In this document: positions 1 through 7,826 of the stretch, piece by piece
How positions within the stretch are numbered: position 1 is the stretch's first letter
Layout: each line of letters begins with the position of its first letter
From: Fortiea sp. LEGE XX443
Lineage (GTDB): Bacteria > Cyanobacteriota > Cyanobacteriia > Cyanobacteriales > Nostocaceae
NCBI RefSeq assembly: GCF_015206815.1
Contig: NZ_JADEXZ010000034.1
Span: 1 to 55,450, forward strand
DNA: 55,450 bases
Reading direction: 5' to 3'
The notes under the pieces: model-generated
The model's input: only the letters and a program-made list of their open reading frames with translations
Told to the model about the DNA's origin: nothing
Database searches by the model: none
Program-made: the position numbers and the translations under genes

Positions 1-1
1 T

Positions 2-244
2 ATACCAAAGACAATATTCATCCACAAATTTGACGGTTTGTTTGGGTGGACGAGGCTCTACCATGCTCTGTGTCTTCGTTCTGGGCTTTTTACATCCTTA
101 TACTACCGCGATAGTGACACAACAGGGTTAGTCACCACTGACAGGAGAACAGGCGACTTAATAATTATTGCTGGCGAAGAAATAGAAGTATCAGTCAGCC
201 CAGAAGGAAAAGTGAACTATGAATCAACCGAAGCCGAATTTTGA
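2..244 (+). CDS. Small DUF6888-like protein, 5' end at or beyond window edge
   Basis: The reading frame is open to the left edge, so the true start may lie outside the window; a TTG at 38 is the first internal candidate. The C-terminal half (TDRRTGDLIIIAGEEIEV followed by a short charged tail) resembles the small cyanobacterial DUF6888 family, whose members typically carry an RTG...I.AGEEI segment. The N-terminal half does not look like that family, so a truncation or frameshift near 60-130 is possible. It overlaps the next gene by 26 bases, the usual arrangement for DUF6888/DUF6887 pairs. The function is unknown; a role in a toxin-antitoxin-like small-gene pair is only a guess. Confidence 0.5.
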   Translation: MPKTIFIHKFDGLFGWTRLYHALCLRSGLFTSLYYRDSDTTGLVTTDRRTGDLIIIAGEEIEVSVSPEGKVNYESTEAEF

Positions 245-407
245 GCAGATGACTATCAAGCAACTAAGAGCTTACATCCTGGCTCACAGAGATGACGAAG
301 ACGCAATACACGCAATGGCTCTACGTCTGCGGAATGAAGGAAAAACCAGTACAGTGGACGAATATTTAGAACATTTAGAGCATAAAATCTCTGAAGGACT
401 TGGTTAG
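219..407 (+). CDS. Small DUF6887-like protein
   Basis: This is a 62-residue, highly charged, probably all-helical protein. Its N-terminus (NQPKPNFEQMTIKQLRAYIL) and the following AHRDDEDA segment match the pattern of the cyanobacterial DUF6887 family. The ATG lies inside the end of the preceding DUF6888-like gene, so the two are likely translationally coupled. No catalytic motif, signal peptide or membrane segment is visible. The family occurs in many copies in Nostocales genomes, usually as the downstream member of such a pair. The biochemical function is not known. Confidence 0.6.
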   Translation: MNQPKPNFEQMTIKQLRAYILAHRDDEDAIHAMALRLRNEGKTSTVDEYLEHLEHKISEGLG

Positions 408-441
408 AAAACTGTGTCATATCACTTTCGACTAAAAACTT

Positions 442-567
442 GTCATTACGTAGGTATAAGCCTTCCCGTAGGGTACGTAGCGATAGCGAAGTGTAGACGC
501 GGTAGCGGCTTCCCGCAGGGTAGTAATCGCAGAGTCCTTGCGATCGCGTCGTTCCACTCGCAATGAC
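442..567. repeat. MITE-like palindromic interspersed repeat (126 bp)
   Basis: The ends are inverted: GTCATTACG at 442-450 and CGCAATGAC at 559-567 (8 of 9 pair). The interior carries nested GTAGGGTACGTAGCGATAGCG-type arms. Sequences ending in GTCATTGCGA/TCGCAATGAC are among the commonest intergenic repeats of Nostocales. It fills the space between the small-gene pair and the stop of the NACHT gene, and no gene is visible in it. Confidence 0.75.
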
Positions 568-600
568 GTATCACAACTAATTTACCGGACATAATATGAG

Positions 601-3600
601 TCATATATTTATTAACTCTTCTACCTCCCCAGCTTTTTCTTGTAAATCCAAATCTCGGTAAATTTGCAAACTGTTGGTTAAAAACTGAGTAGCAATTATT
701 TCTGCACCTGGCTGATTTTTTTGGCTACGTTTGAGGTAAATTTCACCCAACAACTTGTGTGCAGAAGCTTCTAGTTTACGGCGGTTATACTCTTGAAAAA
801 TTTGCAGACATTCTTGAGCAATTTGTTCACTAAGATTTAGGTCTTCCAAGGCTTTTACTTCTAGGTAAGCACGAGCCATATCGAGCAATTCTTCAGCTTT
901 ATCGACTATTTGCCCTAGTTCATCAAGATAGCTTAAGCCTCTACGATAATATTCTTTAAATAAGGCAATTTTTTCTGAAATTGATGTATCTTCGTTAGGT
1001 AAAAGGCGTAGATATTGTGAGTAGAGTAAGCCAAGAATAGTGTAGTCGTATGCAAGGTTTCCTTGATATTTATTTGCAGTATTTATTTCTATAGCTTGGT
1101 GAATATTTTCTTCAGCTTGGGTAAGTAATGTGAGTGACTCTACATTAGTCTGACAAGTTTTAGATAATAATATTTGACTGTAACCCATTCTCCTCACAGC
1201 CCAAGCAACATCTAAATATAGATTTAGATGTTGGTAAAAACGGATACTATCCTGAAAATACTTATTTGCCTGCTCATATTGGCCCCATTCTCGATAAATT
1301 TTGCCACGCTGGTTATAAGCTAAAGCCACTAATGGTTGAATATCTAGTTTTTGAAGTATCTTTAAATATTGGAGATGAAAATCTATGGCTTGCTCATATT
1401 TCCCCCATTCTAGATGGCAATCACCCAGCCAAAACCAGAGATTAGCTACATCCTTATCTTTACCTAATTGTTGATAAAGTTCATGGCTTTGTTGATAATA
1501 ATTTATGGCTAACTCGTATTTACACCATTCTTGATAAATCCATCCTAATTGCTGATAAGCATCAGCCACATTAACTTGGTCATCAAGTTGCTGACGAATA
1601 GCTAGATTTTGATTTTGACACTCAATAGCTTGCTCATATTTCCCCCATCGTCTGTAGCCAAAAGCCATCCAGTTCCATTGAGTAGCTACATATTTATCTT
1701 TACCTAATCTTTGATAAAGTTCACGACTTTTTTGATAGTAATCTATTGCTTGTTTATATTTACACCATTCTTGATAAATCCTGCCTAATTGCCAGTAAGC
1801 ATTTGCAACATTCACTTGGTCATCAAGTTGCTGACGAATGGCTAAGTCTTGATTTTCACATTCAACAGCTTGCTCGTATTTACCCCATTCTCGATAGCAA
1901 TCAGCCAGATTGTAACACTGATTAGCGACATCTTTCTCTTTACTTAATTGCTGATAAAGTTCGCGACTTTTTTGATGGTAATTAATTGCTTGTTCATATT
2001 TACACCATTCTTGATAAATCCATCCTAATTGCTGATAAGCATCAGCCACATTAACTTGGTCATCAAGTTGCTGACGAATAGCTAGATTTTGATTTTGACA
2101 CTCAATAGCTTGCTCATATTTCCCCCATCGTCTGTAGCCAAAAGCCATCCAGTTCCATTGAGTAGCTACATATTTATCTTTACCTAATCTTTGATAAAGT
2201 TCACGACTTTTTTGATAGTAATCTATTGCTTGTTTATATTTACACCATTCTTGATAAATCCTGCCTAATTGCCAGTAAGCATTTGCAACATTCACTTGGT
2301 CATCAAGTTGCTGACGAATGGCTAAGTCTTGATTTTCACATTCAACAGCTTGCTCGTATTTACCCCATTCTCGATAGCAATCAGCCATCCAGTCCCATTG
2401 AGTAGCTACATATTTATCTTTACCTAATCTTTGATAAAGTTCGCGACTTTTTTGATAGTAATCTATTGCTTGTTCATATTTACACCATTCTTGATAAATC
2501 CATCCTAATTGCCGATAAACATCGGCCACATTCACATGGTCGTCTAACTGCTGACGAATAGCTAGATTTTGATTTTGACACTCAATAGCTTGCTCATATT
2601 TCCCCCATCGCCTGTAGCCAAAAGCCATCCAGTCCCATTGAGTAGCTACATATTTATCTTTACCTAATCTTTGATAAAGTTCGCGACTTTTTTGATAGTA
2701 ATCTATTGCTTGTTCATATTTACACCATTCTTGATAAATCCATCCTAATTGTCGATAAGCATCAGCCACATTCACATGGTCGTCTAATTGCTGACGAATA
2801 GCTAAATTTTGATTTTGACACTCAATAGCTTGCTGATATTTTCCCCATTCCCGATAGCAATCACCCAGACAAAAACATAGGATAGCTACACTATTATCTT
2901 TACCTAATTGTTGATAAAATTCACAACTTTGTTGATAGTAATTTATTGCTTGTTTGTACTTACCCCAACCTTGATAAGTTATACCTATATCATACAAAGC
3001 TAATGATTCATCTTGTGGTTTATTAATCTCTCTACTAATAGTAAGCATTCGCTGAAAACAATCTAAAGCTTGTTCATATTTGCCATGTAATCTATGACAA
3101 ATACCTCTGTTTCTCCAAAACATTAGAAACGCTGCTGGCTCGATATATTGAGCCAATTGTTCAAAACATTCTTGATAATAAGAAACTGCTTGTTCAAATG
3201 ATTCTTTCTCCTGATAGCAAGTAGCTAAAGACCAAGCAATATAAGCACTAAAGCTGCTATCTGAGTTGTCAGTTAACGATTCTAACATTTCAATGGCTTT
3301 ATCATACTTATCCTTACGCAGATAAGACATTGCTGTGAGAAAATTTAATCCTGTTTGGCAATCTTCATCAAGATGATAATGCTGGCGAGTATTTTCAAGA
3401 TTAGGTGTCATGTCATCACCCAATTCTTTAACCAACTCTCTAATACTGCAAAAAAGAGAAGGTTCTAATTGGTTAACAATTTCTGTGACACAATCAGCTA
3501 ATCCTGTAGAGTCACCACAAGCAATATAAAGAATAGCTGCTCTTGCCTTAACCCGAATTTCTTCAGATAAATTTGAATCATTAGAGGCTTGTTTCAATAA

Positions 3601-6066
3601 ATCTATGACTTCACCTTTTTGGCAAAAAAGTTCAATTTTACGCAATAGCCTCAGTATTTGCTTAGTTATATCATCCTCAAAATCAGCATCTATACCAAGA
3701 TAAGTAATGACTAACTTGTTTATTGGCTTTTTGCGAATAACAATATTATTAATTTCAATTTCAGCAATCACTTGGCCTGCAAACAGCAAATTTCTCAGTT
3801 GAAATTCTGCTTGCTTCAACTTATTTGCTGATTTATCCTGCTTTAAGTAAACAATAGTGCCATCATCAGATGCAGAACTCTTGATTTTAATCTCGCCATG
3901 CTGCAAAACTGGTTGATAATCTTCAATATTAATAAATAATTTCTCTGCTAATTTCTTAAATTGCGTCGAAAAATGACTCCCGTAATATCCCAAAGCTAGT
4001 AACAGCGGCTCATTCCAACGTGGCTCATTTAGATGTTTTTGAATTAATTCCAAAATCTCACTTTGTTCTTTATCTGCAATATAACGAGCCGCAAAATACT
4101 CTTCAAATGTCAGGTGCATAAAGCCATAAAAACCAGGCATTCTTTCTACAAATAACCCTGTGGTTTCTCGCACCTTTCGCAAAAATTCGCCTACCGCTTG
4201 ACGCACAGAATCAGATTCAGGTTCAGCATCATTTAATTCTGCTAACTTAGCTGCTAGTTTCTCTTCTACTTCTGCTTGTGTTACCAAACCAGAAGGCTTT
4301 TCTGCGTGCATCCAGTATGCCAGAGGTGCTAAAAGTTCCACTACCTCAGTTTCTTTTAACACCACCCTTGGCGCATCGGGTAATTTTTTACCAAGTTGCC
4401 AATCTTCGGTTAAAGTTTGTACTGCCAATTCGTACAGTTTCACGCGGCGGTTGGGTAGCCGTTCTCCATTGCGGTGAATCAATGCCAAAATAGTTAACAG
4501 CAAGGGATTTGCCGTCAATCGCTGTACACCAGGAGCATTTTTAACTGCCTGTAAAATTTCTTGTGCTTGCTCTGTACCTTTTTTTAGCCATTGCTCTTCA
4601 CTAGCATCTGGCTGCTGTGCTTTTTCAACTGTTCGACACCAGCGATACAAAAACCGTTCTACCTGTTCGCTGTCCATATCTTCAATAGTAAACTCGGCAA
4701 ATCGACTGCTGAGTTTTACATCACTGTAGCCAGCAATCCGGCTTGTAATGACGAATTTGTTGCTAGGGAACTCATCAACAAATTCGTTAATCCGTTCTAC
4801 AATGTGTTTGCGACTTTCTTGGTCAAATACCTCATCTAAACCATCCAGCAGTATTAAGCACTGTCCTTGACGCATTACATCTAAAAGTAAGGCTGCTACC
4901 TCATTTCCTATTTCTACCTCTGCTTGAAAATGCGCTTCCCATTGGCGGTAAAACTGACACAAATATTCTAGTAAATTTAACTCTGGTTGTTGTTTTAATT
5001 TTTCTGCATAATCAGCAATGCGGAAGAAAATAGGTAACAAAGTTTTACCTAACTCTTTCTTATCATTGTCCTCAACAGCATCATCTTCAACAATGACTGT
5101 TTCCAATTCATCTCTTTTCGCAATAGCAAAATGTAGTGCTAAATAACGCAGCAGAGTTGTTTTTCCCGCACCAGGACTGCCTAAAATTACGCTATAGCAA
5201 TTCTGCCGCACCGCTTCAGATAAATCTACCTTTTGGGTAACGGTTTTAGTGCTAGAAACTAATGTTGATATTGGTACTTCCGGCAGTGGTTCATAATAGT
5301 ATGGTTCATCCCAATTATCAAGGTTAGAACCCATTTCTTTTAATCTACTACTACTCTGAGCTTGCCGTATAGTTAACGCCTCTAGTTCCCGTTGACTGCG
5401 CTCAGAAGTATCTGTAACTTGTTGTCGCCATTGTGCTTGCAGGGAAACATAAATTTGGTCAAGAAAAATATCGACTTGACGATTCACCTGCATTACACCA
5501 CTCATTTTTAAATAGGAATTTTCGGCAATCAGCCAATCTAAATAGGGATAAAGCAAAGGATTACGTGTTTCAAATTCTACTATCTTTCCTCGCCAATCCC
5601 AAAAATCTGGCGCACGCTGACGAAATTCATCTAAAAAGTCGATGTTATTTAGCCACAAAATCAAACATAAATTTCTCCCAAATAGTTCTTCTCTGCCTAA
5701 ATTTAACTGCCTCATTTCTTTTACTAAACGCGGTGTTGGTAATTGGTCAATTCCAAATGCCATTACCAATTTGCGCCCAGTTTCTAGACTTTGATGTTGA
5801 TGATCATCTAAGCTATACAGAAAATTATGGAAGGAGTTTTGACTATAAAAAAAGTTAGTAAATTCAAACTGTTCTTCGCTGACAGCTAATGATTCTTTTA
5901 GCTGTTTGATAACAGGATGCTGGGGGCTACTTTCTGGTGCGATCGCAAATATAATTGTTGTCCCACTGGAAAGTTCCAATACGCTGACTAATTTCTGTAA
6001 TTCTGCTTTGTCTGCTTCGCTGAGAGAGTAGTTAGAATCTTGATCAAGCATACACAACACCAGCAT
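601..6066 (-). CDS. NACHT NTPase with long C-terminal TPR array (STAND-type)
   Basis: This 1,821-residue protein has three visible parts. Residues 1-200 form a conserved but unnamed N-terminal domain ending in a PDFWDWRGKIVEFE-type segment. Residues about 290-560 form a NACHT/STAND NTPase with Walker A GSPGAGKTT (about 295-303), Walker B CLILLDGLDE (about 403-412) and a sensor VITSRIAGY. From about residue 930 to 1,700 there is an array of roughly 40-residue TPRs (KYEQAI.YYQ.S.ELYQ.LGK). STAND proteins are switches that oligomerise when the repeat region senses a ligand; many bacterial members act in antiphage defence or signalling. The gene lies 33 bases downstream of a second P-loop gene on the same strand, so the two are probably an operon and partners. 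The TPR tract carries near-identical 240- and 480-bp repeats. The start is the first ATG; no strong ribosome-binding site helps to choose it. Confidence 0.88.
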   Translation of the reverse strand: MLVLCMLDQDSNYSLSEADKAELQKLVSVLELSSGTTIIFAIAPESSPQHPVIKQLKESLAVSEEQFEFTNFFYSQNSFHNFLYSLDDHQHQSLETGRKLVMAFGIDQLPTPRLVKEMRQLNLGREELFGRNLCLILWLNNIDFLDEFRQRAPDFWDWRGKIVEFETRNPLLYPYLDWLIAENSYLKMSGVMQVNRQVDIFLDQIYVSLQAQWRQQVTDTSERSQRELEALTIRQAQSSSRLKEMGSNLDNWDEPYYYEPLPEVPISTLVSSTKTVTQKVDLSEAVRQNCYSVILGSPGAGKTTLLRYLALHFAIAKRDELETVIVEDDAVEDNDKKELGKTLLPIFFRIADYAEKLKQQPELNLLEYLCQFYRQWEAHFQAEVEIGNEVAALLLDVMRQGQCLILLDGLDEVFDQESRKHIVERINEFVDEFPSNKFVITSRIAGYSDVKLSSRFAEFTIEDMDSEQVERFLYRWCRTVEKAQQPDASEEQWLKKGTEQAQEILQAVKNAPGVQRLTANPLLLTILALIHRNGERLPNRRVKLYELAVQTLTEDWQLGKKLPDAPRVVLKETEVVELLAPLAYWMHAEKPSGLVTQAEVEEKLAAKLAELNDAEPESDSVRQAVGEFLRKVRETTGLFVERMPGFYGFMHLTFEEYFAARYIADKEQSEILELIQKHLNEPRWNEPLLLALGYYGSHFSTQFKKLAEKLFINIEDYQPVLQHGEIKIKSSASDDGTIVYLKQDKSANKLKQAEFQLRNLLFAGQVIAEIEINNIVIRKKPINKLVITYLGIDADFEDDITKQILRLLRKIELFCQKGEVIDLLKQASNDSNLSEEIRVKARAAILYIACGDSTGLADCVTEIVNQLEPSLFCSIRELVKELGDDMTPNLENTRQHYHLDEDCQTGLNFLTAMSYLRKDKYDKAIEMLESLTDNSDSSFSAYIAWSLATCYQEKESFEQAVSYYQECFEQLAQYIEPAAFLMFWRNRGICHRLHGKYEQALDCFQRMLTISREINKPQDESLALYDIGITYQGWGKYKQAINYYQQSCEFYQQLGKDNSVAILCFCLGDCYREWGKYQQAIECQNQNLAIRQQLDDHVNVADAYRQLGWIYQEWCKYEQAIDYYQKSRELYQRLGKDKYVATQWDWMAFGYRRWGKYEQAIECQNQNLAIRQQLDDHVNVADVYRQLGWIYQEWCKYEQAIDYYQKSRELYQRLGKDKYVATQWDWMADCYREWGKYEQAVECENQDLAIRQQLDDQVNVANAYWQLGRIYQEWCKYKQAIDYYQKSRELYQRLGKDKYVATQWNWMAFGYRRWGKYEQAIECQNQNLAIRQQLDDQVNVADAYQQLGWIYQEWCKYEQAINYHQKSRELYQQLSKEKDVANQCYNLADCYREWGKYEQAVECENQDLAIRQQLDDQVNVANAYWQLGRIYQEWCKYKQAIDYYQKSRELYQRLGKDKYVATQWNWMAFGYRRWGKYEQAIECQNQNLAIRQQLDDQVNVADAYQQLGWIYQEWCKYELAINYYQQSHELYQQLGKDKDVANLWFWLGDCHLEWGKYEQAIDFHLQYLKILQKLDIQPLVALAYNQRGKIYREWGQYEQANKYFQDSIRFYQHLNLYLDVAWAVRRMGYSQILLSKTCQTNVESLTLLTQAEENIHQAIEINTANKYQGNLAYDYTILGLLYSQYLRLLPNEDTSISEKIALFKEYYRRGLSYLDELGQIVDKAEELLDMARAYLEVKALEDLNLSEQIAQECLQIFQEYNRRKLEASAHKLLGEIYLKRSQKNQPGAEIIATQFLTNSLQIYRDLDLQEKAGEVEELINI
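1517..2387. repeat. 480-bp tandem duplication inside the TPR coding region
   Basis: Positions 1517-1907 and 1997-2387 are identical over 391 bases at a 480-bp offset. A weaker 240-bp period (two TPR units, 80 codons) continues to about 2880. Identity at silent positions means recent duplication or gene conversion. The reading frame is kept throughout. Confidence 0.95.
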
Positions 6067-6099
6067 TTAATAGTAATTATCAATTAGAAAATTCTGCTG

Positions 6100-7398
6100 T
6101 TAAAGATTATTATTAGCAGCCTGCCAGCGTTCTAAATCCTCAATTAAAATAGGATTAATATCAAACCAAGATTCTTGCATTGAGTTGTAATAACCTAAAA
6201 CTAATTTATTTTGTAAAAGTTCGTCACAGATAATAAATTCACCCTTACTAGGCAAACTATGGGTTTTAGTTGTGAGTTTCCCAGTGCGATGAATTAAATC
6301 TAATTCAGGATAGTGATAATCGCTTAAATTGTATTCTCGCCTTACTTCGCGTACTGCCTCTTGTGCAGTGGCTAAATCTACAAAACTCAACTTATTCCGT
6401 AACCCAATTTCACAGGCAGTACGTGCTAATCTGACTAAATCTCGCATCACTCCGCCACTTTTTTCACAGATTAATTCCAGTGCATCAGGGTTAACTAAAC
6501 CTTTGTGACTATCGCCTAAACTTCCCAAACGTTTGTTAATGACATTAATTAAAATTTCTCGACCTTTTTGATCAGGATTGCTGGTTGGACACAAATTATT
6601 ATCAGATTCAAAAACAGATGGATTATTCAAATCCAAACATTTTTGAAATGCTTCCATTGGCTGGCGAAAATTCGGCGAATAGCGCAAAGAGATAGGAATA
6701 GCATAGATAATATGACAGTTTAATTCTATCAATAGAGGACTAGAAAACATCTCCAATGCTGTTACTTGATCATGCCTATCCAATCCATCAACAACAATCA
6801 GTAACTTTTGTTCTTGTTCTTTTTCCGCAGCTTCAATAATATTATTAACTCTGGTGATAATTTGACTCAAAACAGGACGGACATTAAGTGTTTTTGTCAC
6901 TTCCCTTGTTAAACCACGTTTGAGAATTATACCTGCCTTTTCTATAAATTCTGGCACTCCCAAACCTTCATTTTGGCTTCCTTTATCTTCGTAAACTACA
7001 CTTTTTAAGCTATCTAAAAGAGCATCTAATAATTTATCTTTTTTAAATAACCAATTAGATTGAATAGCCTGAGCGATTTGTAAGCCAATCAAAACGACGA
7101 CTTCTGCATAGCCTATGTTGTATCTGTCTAGGGATGTTTGCGTATCAATCCAAACAACTGTGTAGATGTCAGCTAATTTTTGTTCTAATCTTCGCAGTTC
7201 AGTAGTTTTACCTCCTCCTCGATGACCTGCTAGTAAAAATTTTGCTGGATCGTCTTCCATTTCTAGCAAGCTAACAAGCTTATCTACTGGGCTATTTTCT
7301 CTCTGCACGTAAAAAAGCTTTAAATCTTCAGGTGTAGTTAAAGGTTCTTCTGGTTTAAATAATTGGTAAGCATCTCGCCAAAACCTGGTATTGCTCAT
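6100..7398 (-). CDS. P-loop (AAA/KAP-like) ATPase, partner of the NACHT-TPR gene
   Basis: This 432-residue protein has a clear Walker A, AGHRGGGKTTELRRL (about residues 57-71), and a Walker B, KLLIVVDGLD (about 199-208). The C-terminal third is helical and contains a possible sensor/winged-helix region. There is no signal peptide or membrane segment, so a soluble ATPase is expected. It is the first gene of a likely two-gene unit with the NACHT-TPR protein, whose start is 33 bases downstream. Paired P-loop proteins of this type occur in bacterial defence and signalling islands, but no effector domain (nuclease, TIR or protease) is recognisable here. The exact family (KAP or generic AAA) cannot be settled by eye. 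Confidence 0.75.
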   Translation of the reverse strand: MSNTRFWRDAYQLFKPEEPLTTPEDLKLFYVQRENSPVDKLVSLLEMEDDPAKFLLAGHRGGGKTTELRRLEQKLADIYTVVWIDTQTSLDRYNIGYAEVVVLIGLQIAQAIQSNWLFKKDKLLDALLDSLKSVVYEDKGSQNEGLGVPEFIEKAGIILKRGLTREVTKTLNVRPVLSQIITRVNNIIEAAEKEQEQKLLIVVDGLDRHDQVTALEMFSSPLLIELNCHIIYAIPISLRYSPNFRQPMEAFQKCLDLNNPSVFESDNNLCPTSNPDQKGREILINVINKRLGSLGDSHKGLVNPDALELICEKSGGVMRDLVRLARTACEIGLRNKLSFVDLATAQEAVREVRREYNLSDYHYPELDLIHRTGKLTTKTHSLPSKGEFIICDELLQNKLVLGYYNSMQESWFDINPILIEDLERWQAANNNL

Positions 7399-7826
7399 AC
7401 TGTTTCCAAATAGGAAAGATTTGTTTTGATTAAACTCATTATTGCCAGTATATGCAGTAGATGGGCAGTCACCAGTAATACTTAGGAATATTTTAGAAGT
7501 TTAATACCTGACGCTGAAAATGAAATTTCGGATAGTGATTGTTTGACGCAAAATCAGGCATTTTAGCCTTCACTCCAGATAGTTGATGCTTAAAAAGCGA
7601 TTTTCATCGAGCTTGCCATTTGTTATACAAACTTAGTAAATTGGCAATGCGGTCAACTTTTTCCGGTAGTTTTGCATAATAGCCAAAATAACCATCTCCA
7701 TTGAACAGCATTAATATTCAGATATCTTTTCACAAAAAAAACTAAGATATCGTTAAATAGAGCGCCAATTTCAGTAATTTTTACATTTTTAATGTAATTT
7801 TTTGTACAGTATTCAACACTTATGCC
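7399..7826. other. Divergent intergenic region between the ATPase and CHAT genes
   Basis: These 428 AT-rich bases separate a leftward and a rightward gene, so promoters for both should lie here. I see no convincing -35/-10 pair, no GTAN8TAC site and no small gene. Confidence 0.5.

Noticed and set aside
1517-2880. CRISPR array or satellite repeat
   Set aside because: The repeats lie inside an intact reading frame with a period of 240/480 bp and encode TPR units; there are no short repeats with unique spacers anywhere in the window.
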